The position numbers were made by a program, and so were the translations under genes. The notes below the pieces were generated by a model that saw only the letters and a list, made by a program, of their open reading frames with translations, had not been told where the DNA came from and made no database searches. Positions 15,714-23,038 of a DNA stretch of 41,252 nucleotides are shown piece after piece; positions within the stretch are counted from its first letter, which is position 1, and each line of letters begins with the position of its first letter. The DNA comes from Flavobacteriaceae bacterium (GTDB lineage Bacteria > Bacteroidota > Bacteroidia > Flavobacteriales > Flavobacteriaceae), in the NCBI GenBank assembly GCA_018699935.1, contig JABISF010000055.1:1-41252 (forward strand). Direction: 5' to 3'.

Positions 15714-16625
15714 TTATTTTTTCTCTTGACATGCTTTTATAAAAAGTTCTCCGAGTTCCGTAAGTTCATATTCGATTACATCTGTTTCTATTGTTACAGA
15801 CAAATCATCCAAACTGACATAGTCTTCAGATTCATAATCATGTGTCCTTGAAACAGAAACTCTTTGATTGTCAACATAGCCATAGGAGCGAATTATTTCT
15901 TTAACTACACCAAGTCTAATGAGGTTTGAGATTTCATAATCTCTTAAGTCAATTTGAGTAAGCAACTCAGGTTCATTTATGGCTCTCTCTAAACGTGCTT
16001 GCTTTCTCTCAAAAGAATATTTCTTGCTGTTTAATTCTCTTAATTCGTTTTCAAGTTCCCAATATCCTTTATAACTGCCTGGATTGTTTATGTTATTACT
16101 TTTTCGAGTCTCAATCTCTTGTTGTTTGACTTCAATATGTCTGGTTAAATCAGTTAAGGTTTGATCTTTTTCTTTTAAATACTCGCCTAATTCTACATTA
16201 AGGCTTTTAACGCGTTCTATTTTTATATTTAGTGTCTTTTCGAGAAGTTCAAATTCTTGAATAGATACTTGGCTTAATAAATAGGGAAAAACATGATTTT
16301 CTACATTTTGGTCTGAATCAACCATGTTTGCAAGTAAAGTCGCCCATTTGTCCTGCAACTTCTCATTATCCTCTAAACTAGCATATTCCAATAAAGGAGT
16401 AAGGAGTTTGGGTGAAATCATTTGTGGGTTCACACCATGTTTTTCACATATAGACTGAGCTTTTATCAAGGTTTTTACTTGGTTGGAAAAACGCCATTTA
16501 GCAATACCATCCTTTAGCAAAAGCCCCATTTCTTCAGCAGAAGGATAAATTAACTTTTCAACAAATCCTTTTGCAATGTCAAGTCCCTTTTCAAGAGCTG
16601 TTGAAGTGATGTCTATTTTTTGCAT
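15714..16625 (-). CDS. Abi-alpha / DUF4393 family protein, candidate phage defence
   Basis: A 303-residue protein resembling the Abi-alpha (DUF4393) family, named for abortive-infection association. The diagnostic segment spans residues about 30-110: EEMGLLLKDGIAKWRFSNQV, then AQSICEKHGVNPQMISPKLL, then PLLEYASLEDNEKLQDKWATLLANMV. A coiled-coil middle (about 150-215, rich in E, K and Q) and a C-terminal domain with EISNLIRLGVVKEI follow. There is no signal peptide or obvious nuclease motif. Abortive-infection proteins sacrifice the infected cell, but the mechanism of this family is unknown. The gene fills almost all of one cassette, flanked by attC-like elements on both sides and read in the same direction as its neighbours. 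Defence is inferred from the family and the setting. Confidence 0.7.
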   Translation of the reverse strand: MQKIDITSTALEKGLDIAKGFVEKLIYPSAEEMGLLLKDGIAKWRFSNQVKTLIKAQSICEKHGVNPQMISPKLLTPLLEYASLEDNEKLQDKWATLLANMVDSDQNVENHVFPYLLSQVSIQEFELLEKTLNIKIERVKSLNVELGEYLKEKDQTLTDLTRHIEVKQQEIETRKSNNINNPGSYKGYWELENELRELNSKKYSFERKQARLERAINEPELLTQIDLRDYEISNLIRLGVVKEIIRSYGYVDNQRVSVSRTHDYESEDYVSLDDLSVTIETDVIEYELTELGELFIKACQEKK

Positions 16626-16644
16626 GGTTTACTTTTTTCTAATT

Positions 16645-16708
16645 ACACACAACGGTTGGGTTATGCGCAGTGTCCCGAAGGGCATTGCGTATAGGTTTTG
16701 TCGTGCCC
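16645..16708 (-). repeat. attC-like cassette recombination element 2
   Basis: This 64-bp partner of the element at 15648-15711 has the same hairpin stem and a TCCCGAAGGG loop in which CCC and GGG can pair further. It lies 3' of the membrane-anchored gene (16735-17358) and 5' of the Abi-alpha gene. Its outer bases on the plus strand, GTCGTGCCCAGTT (16700-16712), match 11 of 13 positions of the reverse complement of 17371-17383, the start of the same cassette. G-T wobbles make the plus strand, the bottom strand relative to the genes, fold better, as in true attC sites. Confidence 0.6.
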
Positions 16709-16734
16709 AGTTTTTTATTCTGTTCCTATTGGCT

Positions 16735-17358
16735 TCACCGTCTTTTCGGTTGTTTTAGATAATTTATTCTCAATCTTTTCTTTTCTTGCTCTAATTTTTG
16801 TTTTTCGATTCTGTTGTGCCAAGTAATGAATAGTGCCAAGATATTTTTATAAGAACCTTTATCAGAAAGCATCATCAGATGTGGTAAGTACCTTCTGACT
16901 GAGAAACAATAAGTATTTCCGACAGTTAGAAAGGCAACTTTTTCATCTGCTATCCCTGAGGTAAAGAAAATAGCGAAACTTTCCATTGCATTAAAAACTT
17001 CCAAGGTTGGAAGTTCCCAAATTAATTCTCGTTCTTCATCATTAGCATATTTTGATTTTGTCAATATTTTATCACCTTCAATTACCACTTCAGAATTTTC
17101 GAAAAATGTAATTTTTTTATTATCAATCTCTTTATACAAAGTGTTTTGAAGAGGAATTATGTGCGAGTAATAATATTCACATTTTTCAGCGGCAATTTTA
17201 AACGCTTCTCTTCTCGAACTTATAACTCGGGATTTTTTTGTTTCCTCTACTTGGTTTCTTGCTTCTATAATTTGCTTGAGCCCTTTCCAAGCAACTACAA
17301 GTAATAATGGACCTGAAATAAAGTATATAAGTTCGAGTATTAGTTTAATAGTTTCCAT
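16735..17358 (-). CDS. Membrane-anchored protein of unknown function (first cassette)
   Basis: A 207-residue protein of no recognised family, loosely like DUF4760-type proteins. One N-terminal membrane helix (LILELIYFISGPLLLVVAWKG, residues about 6-26) is followed by a charged helical segment (QIIEARNQVEETKKSRVISSRREAFK), a globular part with EECEYYYSHII-like helices and FNAMESFAIFFTSGIADEKVAF, and a very basic C-terminus ending KQPKRR. The topology of one anchor plus a cytoplasmic helical domain is common among small accessory and defence-associated proteins, but no function can be claimed. It is the cassette nearest the recombinase remnant and is bounded by matching half-sites at 17371-17383 and 16700-16712. 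Confidence 0.6.
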   Translation of the reverse strand: METIKLILELIYFISGPLLLVVAWKGLKQIIEARNQVEETKKSRVISSRREAFKIAAEKCEYYYSHIIPLQNTLYKEIDNKKITFFENSEVVIEGDKILTKSKYANDEERELIWELPTLEVFNAMESFAIFFTSGIADEKVAFLTVGNTYCFSVRRYLPHLMMLSDKGSYKNILALFITWHNRIEKQKLEQEKKRLRINYLKQPKRR

Positions 17359-17417
17359 ATCTCATTTTTTAATTGGGCACAACTTGTATATATCTGCACT
17401 ATTTCGTTTATATATTT

Positions 17418-17642
17418 TTAGACATTTATTAATTTAACTGTTATATTATCAGTGTTTTGCTCTTCAATAAGCCAGTCTGAAGGGGTTTTGATATTTGCAA
17501 GAGATTTTTTACTAATGTGTGAGCAAACAGCTGTTGTTTTGCTACTTCCATATGCCAATAGCGCTTGAATATACCGTAGGACTTTACATTTTTCCAGTAG
17601 ATGGTGGACAAAAGAGTTACTTACAAAAGCAAAACTTACTTT
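17418..17642 (-). pseudogene. Tyrosine recombinase (integrase) C-terminal remnant
   Basis: Translated on the minus strand, about 75 codons align with the C-terminus of XerC/D- or IntI-like tyrosine recombinases. The remnant reads KVSFAFVSNSFVHHLLEKCK, then VLRYIQALLAYGSSKTTAVC, then SHISKKSLANIKTPSDWL. Family members read about KVTPHTLRHSFATHLLEKG, LRYIQELLGHGSSKTTEIY and THVSKKSLANIKSPLD. All four visible catalytic positions are changed: R to S, H to N, GH to AY, and the nucleophile Y to C. No start or N-terminal domain is present, so it is inactive. It sits just upstream of the first cassette and points the same way, the integrase orientation reported for some spirochaete integrons. Confidence 0.75.
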
Positions 17643-17699
17643 TACAATGGGTTGATGTCGATGCGTGTCGGGTATTTGCCCTAGGTTTTCCGTGGCTGT

Positions 17700-17718
17700 G
17701 GATCAGATTTGGGTTTTT
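17700..17718. repeat. Direct repeat copy flanking the island
   Basis: GGATCAGATTTGGGTTTTT is identical to 14441-14459. About 120 bp further right, the argH end resembles the hairpin that lies about 117 bp right of the first copy, so the two flanks are co-linear. Confidence 0.5.
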
Positions 17719-17770
17719 GATACACCAATTTATAAAAAAAACACTTTTCCTAAAGAAGAAACATTTTTTT

Positions 17771-17793
17771 TAAAATAAAAAAGCAGCGCTGCT
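17771..17793 (-). terminator. Possible argH terminator
   Basis: On the minus strand AGCAGCGCTGCT (17782-17793) is self-complementary and followed by six T and an AT-rich stretch. The stem is short (four pairs around a GCGC loop), so termination is only tentative. Confidence 0.35.
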
Positions 17794-17818
17794 AATTCTC
17801 AAAAATTGTAGTAATTGC

Positions 17819-19099
17819 CTAGCGCAAAGGCTGCATTTTCGCTCGAATTGCTTCCAATCCAAGATTGCCAATACTCCCCAGATGGGTATGTTGTACGCTT
17901 CTGTTGGGAACGAATTTTCCTTCCTCTATGGCTTTCCCCAAGGCTTTATAGGCATCTCGAAATGGTTTTCCAGCAATTACTTCCGCATTTAGCGTATCCA
18001 CACTAAAAAGGTAGTCGTATTTTTTTTGGTCGGTGATGTTGGGGCGTACTTGTAATTTTGGCAAGCTAAACAACAAGATGTCCAAACACGCTTTTAATTC
18101 CTGAACGGCATCTATGATAGGACCTTTGGCCAATTGCAATTCCCGGTGATAACCTGAGGGCAAGTTGGTGGTCAAGAGTGCCAACTGATTGGGAAGGGCC
18201 TGCAGACTATTGCATTTTCCACGAACGAGTTCAAACAAATCAGGATTTTTTTTATGCGGCATAATACTGGAACCGGTGGTTAGGTCGGCGGGAAAAGTAA
18301 TAAAGTCAAAATCCTGACCCATATACAAACAGACATCCATACTCAATTTCGCCAAACTGCTTCCCAAGCTGGAAAGTGCCATCGCCGTACTTTTTTCCAA
18401 TTTTCCACGGCTCATTTGCGCCGCTACGGCATTGACTTTTAGCTGTTGAAACGCCAATAATTCCGTCGTAAATTCCCGATCAATCGGAAAGGAGCTTCCG
18501 TAACCGGCAGCACTTCCAAGAGGGTTTTGATCGGCGATCTTATAGGCGGCTTCCCAAAAATAGAGGTCATCCACCAAGCTTTCCGCATAAGCGGACAACC
18601 ACATCCCCACAGAAGAAGGCATGGCCACTTGCAAATGCGTATAACCCGGAAGCAAGTTGTTTTGATGTTTTTCGGCCAGCTCCAAAAGCAGGTCAAAAAG
18701 GGCAAGTACTTGGGTTTTAATTTCGCCCAATTCCTGTTTAAGATATAGATGCAAGGCCACCAAAACTTGGTCGTTTCGCGAACGGGCGGTATGAATTTTT
18801 TTACCCAAATCGCCTAGTTTTTCAGTAAGTACATGCTCAATTTTGGAATGCATGTCTTCAAAAGCTTCTTCAATGGTAAATGAGCCGTTTTCTGCTTGTA
18901 CTTTTAAATCTGCCAAAACCGCACACAACTGTTCGGCTTCTGCATCGGAAATCAATCCTATTTTTCCAAGCATTTTTGCATGTGCCATAGAAGCTTCACA
19001 ATCGTATTGCGCCAACACCAAGTCGTATTCGCGGTCTTTGCCCACGGTGAACGTATCTACTTTTTCATGGGCGGCGGCCCCTTTTTGCCAAAGTTTCAT
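17819..19099 (-). CDS. argH: Argininosuccinate lyase
   Basis: A 426-residue tetrameric cytoplasmic enzyme that splits argininosuccinate into arginine and fumarate, the last step of arginine synthesis. Visible are MKLWQKG at the N-terminus, TARSRNDQVL at about 104-113, the conserved PGYTHLQVAMPSSVG and QNPLGSAAGYGSSFPI segments, and the superfamily signature GSSIMPHKKNPD at 276-287 carrying the mobile catalytic loop. It is the last gene of the operon, starting 1 nt after the argE stop. The final codons lie next to the accessory island; a diverged copy of the last roughly 37 bp may be present at 14557-14593. The protein itself is complete. Confidence 0.96.
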   Translation of the reverse strand: MKLWQKGAAAHEKVDTFTVGKDREYDLVLAQYDCEASMAHAKMLGKIGLISDAEAEQLCAVLADLKVQAENGSFTIEEAFEDMHSKIEHVLTEKLGDLGKKIHTARSRNDQVLVALHLYLKQELGEIKTQVLALFDLLLELAEKHQNNLLPGYTHLQVAMPSSVGMWLSAYAESLVDDLYFWEAAYKIADQNPLGSAAGYGSSFPIDREFTTELLAFQQLKVNAVAAQMSRGKLEKSTAMALSSLGSSLAKLSMDVCLYMGQDFDFITFPADLTTGSSIMPHKKNPDLFELVRGKCNSLQALPNQLALLTTNLPSGYHRELQLAKGPIIDAVQELKACLDILLFSLPKLQVRPNITDQKKYDYLFSVDTLNAEVIAGKPFRDAYKALGKAIEEGKFVPNRSVQHTHLGSIGNLGLEAIRAKMQPLR

Positions 19100-19100
19100 G

Positions 19101-20150
19101 CTACAATATTTTATTTAAAAGTTCAATATACAAAGCGATTCCTTCTTCTATTTCTTTCACATAGATAAATTCATCAGCGGTATGGGAACGTGGAGAATCG
19201 CCGGGACCCATTTTTAGCGAGGGACAATCCAAAGCCGCCTGATCTGATAGGGTAGGAGAGCCATAGGTGGATTTTCCCAAGGTTATACCAGCCTGCACCA
19301 AAGGGTGGTCTATGGGAATACTCGAACTGCCCAATCGTAGGGAACGCGGAACGGCCTTGCATGGCAAATGGTTCTCAATGGCAGCAGCCACCTCGGCATT
19401 GGTATAACAGTCGTTGACACGGACATCCAAAACCATTTTGACTTCCGCAGGAACAACATTGTGCTGACTGCCGGCATTCACCTGGGTGAGCGTAACTTTT
19501 ACCGGACCTAAACTTTCGGACACTTTTTCAAACCGTAAGGTGGACAAGGCTTGAATCACCGCATTGATTTTTAAGATGGGATTGTCGTCATTGGGATGTG
19601 CCGCATGACTGGGCGTGCCTTCCAAAGTAAGATCAAAAACCACCAATCCCTTTTCGGCAATGGCCAAATTCATCTGGGTGGGTTCTCCCACGATGCCCAA
19701 AGCAATGGGAGGAAGTTCGGGCAATAGTCCCCTCAAACTGTTGACGCCTGCAGATTCTTCTTCCCCGGTGGCAGCCATCAGCAAATTGTATTTAGGATGG
19801 GGATGCGCATAATAGTGCGTAAATAAACTGATCAACGAAACCAAAGCCCCGCCGGCATCATTACTCCCCAAACCGAACAATTTTCCATCTTCAATCGCTG
19901 GAGAAAACGGATCTCGGGTATAGGCTTTGTTGGGAAAAACTGTGTCGTGATGCGAATTGAGCAGCAGTGTCGGCAATTCAGGATTAAAATGTTTATTAGT
20001 CGCCCAAACATTGTTGTGCTGTCTTTGAAACGGAATGCTGTAAGATTTGAACCATTGCTCAATCCGATCGGCGGTCTTGTCTTCGTTGCCTGAAAAGGAT
20101 TCGATCCGAATTAAATCTTGTAAAAGGGAAATCGCTTTTTCGGTCATCAT
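19101..20150 (-). CDS. argE: M20-family N-acyl-L-ornithine deacylase
   Basis: A 349-residue zinc hydrolase of the M20/ArgE/DapE family. Metal ligands are visible in NSHHDTV (His67 and Asp69), GSNDAGGA (Asp98) and ATGEEESAG (Glu130-Glu131). A dimerisation domain with GTPSHAAHP follows in the middle. In this operon it removes the acyl group (acetyl or succinyl) protecting the amino group, after carbamoylation at ArgF', so its natural substrate is likely N-acylcitrulline rather than N-acylornithine. The start overlaps the argB stop by 4 bp (ATGA), and the stop lies 1 nt before argH. The choice of acetyl or succinyl cannot be made from this sequence. Confidence 0.93.
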   Translation of the reverse strand: MMTEKAISLLQDLIRIESFSGNEDKTADRIEQWFKSYSIPFQRQHNNVWATNKHFNPELPTLLLNSHHDTVFPNKAYTRDPFSPAIEDGKLFGLGSNDAGGALVSLISLFTHYYAHPHPKYNLLMAATGEEESAGVNSLRGLLPELPPIALGIVGEPTQMNLAIAEKGLVVFDLTLEGTPSHAAHPNDDNPILKINAVIQALSTLRFEKVSESLGPVKVTLTQVNAGSQHNVVPAEVKMVLDVRVNDCYTNAEVAAAIENHLPCKAVPRSLRLGSSSIPIDHPLVQAGITLGKSTYGSPTLSDQAALDCPSLKMGPGDSPRSHTADEFIYVKEIEEGIALYIELLNKIL

Positions 20151-20920
20151 AATTCGATTTGAGTATAAGGAGCTTGTAATCGTATCATTTCGGCATCACC
20201 AATAAAAACATGTTTGACTCCTTGTTGCAAGGCATCAAAACAATTGTGGAGTTTGGGCAGCATGCCAGAATGAATTTTATTTTCTTGTTTTAATTTTTCA
20301 TACAATTCCGCATTGATTTTTGGGAGTACTGAGGCATTGTCCTCAACGTTTTCCAACACCCCTTTTTTCTCAAAACAATACATCAATTGTACCTCAAAAT
20401 CGGTCGCCAAGGCTTTGGCAAGCGATGCTGCCACTGTATCGGCATTGGTATTTAGTAATTGCCCAGCACCGTCATGGGTGATGGCACAAAAAACAGGGGT
20501 GATGCCCTGCTGAAAAAGAACTTTCAGTAGTGCAGTTTCAACCTTGGATACATCACCCACAAAACCAAAATCTACGGGTTGGGGCGATCGTTTGAGTGCA
20601 GTAATGCTGTTGCCGTCGGCTCCGGTAAACCCCAGAGCGTTGCAGCCGAGGGCTTGCAGTTGGGCAACAATGGTCTTGTTGATTTTTCCGCCATACACCA
20701 TGGTGATCAAATCCAATGTAGCTGCATCGGTCACCCTTCTGCCATCAATCATTTGAACAGGGATTCCCAATTGTTGCGCCATCAGCGTAGCTTCTTTGCC
20801 TCCACCGTGAACGATGATTTTAGAACCTTCTAGGGCTGCGAAATCGTTCAAAAATGCCGCCAAAGCCCTTCGGTTTTCTATGACATTACCCCCAATTTTA
20901 ACAACGCTGAGTTTATCCAT
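20147..20920 (-). CDS. argB: N-acylglutamate (acetylglutamate) kinase
   Basis: A 257-residue amino-acid kinase family enzyme that phosphorylates the N-acylated glutamate side chain, the second step of arginine synthesis. Seen are KIGGNVIE at 8-15, IVHGGGKEAT at 36-45, IDGRRVTD at about 58-65 and LNTNADTVAASLAKAL at about 156-171, which lines the nucleotide site. It lacks the N-terminal helix found in arginine-inhibited hexameric kinases, so feedback inhibition of that kind is not expected. It overlaps argF' by 8 bp upstream and argE by 4 bp downstream. Confidence 0.95.
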   Translation of the reverse strand: MDKLSVVKIGGNVIENRRALAAFLNDFAALEGSKIIVHGGGKEATLMAQQLGIPVQMIDGRRVTDAATLDLITMVYGGKINKTIVAQLQALGCNALGFTGADGNSITALKRSPQPVDFGFVGDVSKVETALLKVLFQQGITPVFCAITHDGAGQLLNTNADTVAASLAKALATDFEVQLMYCFEKKGVLENVEDNASVLPKINAELYEKLKQENKIHSGMLPKLHNCFDALQQGVKHVFIGDAEMIRLQAPYTQIEL

Positions 20921-21860
20921 TGTTTAAAAAATTATGGAGCACGACTTGCGCTGCAAAAGTTCTATTGTTGGCTTGTTCGATCACCAAGGAATTGGGATGA
21001 TCGAGAACTCCGTCGGCCACTACGATATTTCTTCGTATGGGTAAACAATGCATAAATTTTGCATCATTGGTCAATTTCATCTTTTCGGGGGTCAGCATCC
21101 AGTCGCTGGCTGTGGTCAAAATTTTTCCGTAGTCGGAATAGGAACACCAGTTTTTGGTATAGACAAAATCAGCTCCTTCCAAAGCTTCTTCTTGATTATA
21201 AAAAAGCGGAGTGTCTTTGGTGATTTCGGGATTCAATTCCTGCCCTTTGGGTTGGGCAATCACAAAATCGGCATCCATCCGATGCATCATACGGGTAAAC
21301 GAATTCCCCACGGCATGGGGCAAAGCTTTTGGATGCGGTGCCCAAGTCAAGACCACTTTGGGACGTTTCTTTTTTTGGTGCACTGTAATGGTTATCGCAT
21401 CGGCCAAGGCCTGGAGGGGATGTGCGGTGGCACTTTCCATATTGATCACGGGAATACTCGCATATTTGGCAAAACTGTTCAATACGATTTCAGCCTCATC
21501 ATTTTTTTTATCGCTCAACGAAGCAAAGGCTCGTATGGCAACCATATCACAATATTGGGAGACCACTTGGGCAGCCTCTTTGACATGTTCCGATCGAAGG
21601 CCACTCATCTGCGTACCGTCTTCAAATTCCAACGCCCAAGCTTCGTTGGAGAAATTCATCACCATGGTTTTTATTCCCAATTGCTGTGCTGCTTTTTGGG
21701 TGCTGAGGCGGGTTCTTAAACTGGGGTTAAAAAAGAGCATTCCCAAAGTTTTGCGACGGCCCAAATCTTCCGCGCCGTATGGATTTTTTTTCATTGCGAT
21801 GGCGGCTGCTACGGCAGTATCGAGCTGGGGAAGATCGTTAAGGGTGATAAAATGATTCAT
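20913..21860 (-). CDS. argF': N-acetyl/N-succinyl-L-ornithine carbamoyltransferase
   Basis: A 315-residue transcarbamylase of the Bacteroidota/Xanthomonas type that acts on acylated ornithine and so gives N-acylcitrulline. The carbamoyl-phosphate motif is FFNPSLRTRLSTQ at 43-55, diverged from the STRTR of ordinary OTCases. HPLQALAD and HCLPIRRNIVVADG mark the active site. In the Bacteroides fragilis succinyl-specific enzyme a proline near residue 90 governs acyl choice, and a glutamate gives acetyl specificity. The corresponding region here reads GLRSEHVKEAA (Ser90 by my count), so the preferred acyl group is not settled. Operon position between argD and argB, with an 8-bp overlap, supports the role. 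Confidence 0.93.
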   Translation of the reverse strand: MNHFITLNDLPQLDTAVAAAIAMKKNPYGAEDLGRRKTLGMLFFNPSLRTRLSTQKAAQQLGIKTMVMNFSNEAWALEFEDGTQMSGLRSEHVKEAAQVVSQYCDMVAIRAFASLSDKKNDEAEIVLNSFAKYASIPVINMESATAHPLQALADAITITVHQKKKRPKVVLTWAPHPKALPHAVGNSFTRMMHRMDADFVIAQPKGQELNPEITKDTPLFYNQEEALEGADFVYTKNWCSYSDYGKILTTASDWMLTPEKMKLTNDAKFMHCLPIRRNIVVADGVLDHPNSLVIEQANNRTFAAQVVLHNFLNNG

Positions 21861-21890
21861 TTTTTAGTATTAAGGGTGGATGCTTTCGGC

Positions 21891-23024
21891 TTATAGTTCG
21901 TCCAAAACACTTCTAAGTGCTTGAAAGAATTGATCAAAATGTTTTTCTTTTACAGTGAGTGGAGGCAAAATTCGGATCAGTTTTTTGTTGCTACTTCCTC
22001 CGGTGAAAATATGATGTTGATAAATTAAGGCTTTGCGCAGGGTAGCAATTTCAAAATCAAACTCCACACCCAGCATAAGACCCCGCCCTTTGATTTTTTT
22101 GATTTCGGGAAACGCTGCGGCTTTTTCTCTAAAATAGGCTTCCAAAACCAAAGTTCGGGCTTGTAATTTTTCTTTTTCCATAACCTCCAATACCGCCAAA
22201 GAAGCAGCGCAGGCGAGGTAATTTCCTCCAAAGGTGGTTCCTAATAAACCGTATTTGGCTTTGATGTCGGGATGGACTAATATGCCTCCAATGGGAAAAC
22301 CATTGCCCATTCCTTTGGCCATAGTAATCACATGTGGTCGGATGTTGTATTGCTGAAATGCGAAAAACATTCCGCTTCTTCCAAAACCCGACTGGACTTC
22401 ATCAGCGATCAAACAGGCCTGATGTTGATTGCAAAGCGTTTCCATGGTTTGAACAAATTCCGCTTGGGGTTCGTCCAACCCTCCCACACCTTGGATGGAT
22501 TCAAAAATCACTGCACAGACATCCTCTTTTTGCAACTCTTTTTTCAAAGCAGCACTGTCGTTAAAATCAATAAACGTAACTTGATGTTGTTGGTTTAAAG
22601 GGGCATTTATGGCAGCATTATCAGTCACGGCAACGGCGGCAGAAGTTCGGCCGTGAAAGGCATTGTTGAATGCAATCACTCGTTTTTTGCCGGTGTGAAA
22701 AGAAGCCAATTTCAGTGCATTTTCAATGGCTTCTGCTCCAGTGCTGCACAAAAACAATCGATAGTCGTGTAAGCAGGAATGTGTGGCAATTCCCTCCGCC
22801 AATTCTTGCTGCATGGGATTTTGAATTGCGTTGGAATAGAAGGCTATCTGCTCCAATTGTTCACTCAATCGACGCACATAATGCGGATGTGAGTGCCCAA
22901 TCGAGATGACCGCATGACCTCCGTATAGATCCAAATACTCCGTTCCCTTTTCGTCGTAAACATAAACATCCTTGGCCTTAACCGGTGTCACTTCATAAAG
23001 GGGATACACATCAAAAAGTTTCAT
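21891..23024 (-). CDS. argD: N-acyl-L-ornithine aminotransferase
   Basis: A 377-residue class III pyridoxal-phosphate aminotransferase that converts N-acylglutamate semialdehyde to N-acylornithine. Visible are the phosphate-binding CSTGAEAIENALKLA at about 93-107, FNNAFHGRTSAA at about 119-130, LIADEVQSGFGRSG at about 205-218, and the Schiff-base lysine in ITMAKGMGNGFPIGG (Lys237). The length suits ArgD. The related 4-aminobutyrate or succinylornithine aminotransferases are unlikely because the gene sits in the arg operon. It is separated from proC by 14 nt and from argF' by 30 nt. Confidence 0.94.
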   Translation of the reverse strand: MKLFDVYPLYEVTPVKAKDVYVYDEKGTEYLDLYGGHAVISIGHSHPHYVRRLSEQLEQIAFYSNAIQNPMQQELAEGIATHSCLHDYRLFLCSTGAEAIENALKLASFHTGKKRVIAFNNAFHGRTSAAVAVTDNAAINAPLNQQHQVTFIDFNDSAALKKELQKEDVCAVIFESIQGVGGLDEPQAEFVQTMETLCNQHQACLIADEVQSGFGRSGMFFAFQQYNIRPHVITMAKGMGNGFPIGGILVHPDIKAKYGLLGTTFGGNYLACAASLAVLEVMEKEKLQARTLVLEAYFREKAAAFPEIKKIKGRGLMLGVEFDFEIATLRKALIYQHHIFTGGSSNKKLIRILPPLTVKEKHFDQFFQALRSVLDEL

Positions 23025-23038
23025 AAGCTATGCCTGTT

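Larger units (their letters stand above)
17359..17817. other. Gene-free stretch holding recombinase remnant and array head
   Basis: Between the first cassette gene and argH lie the cassette-start half-site AATTGGGCACAAC (17371-17383), an AT-rich hairpin-like segment (TATATA arms, about 17387-17415) in the place expected for an attI or a decayed attC, the recombinase C-terminus (17418-17642), the direct repeat at 17700-17718 and the putative argH terminator. No intact gene is present. Confidence 0.5.

Noticed and set aside
15653-16712. The hairpin pair as CRISPR repeats or a MITE
   Set aside because: There are only two copies about 1 kb apart with a whole gene between them, no spacers or cas genes, no target-site duplication, and outer bases that differ in a cassette-specific way.
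17519-17773. Plus-strand 84-codon frame in the gap before argH
   Set aside because: It is the shadow of the recombinase remnant on the other strand and has no family features.
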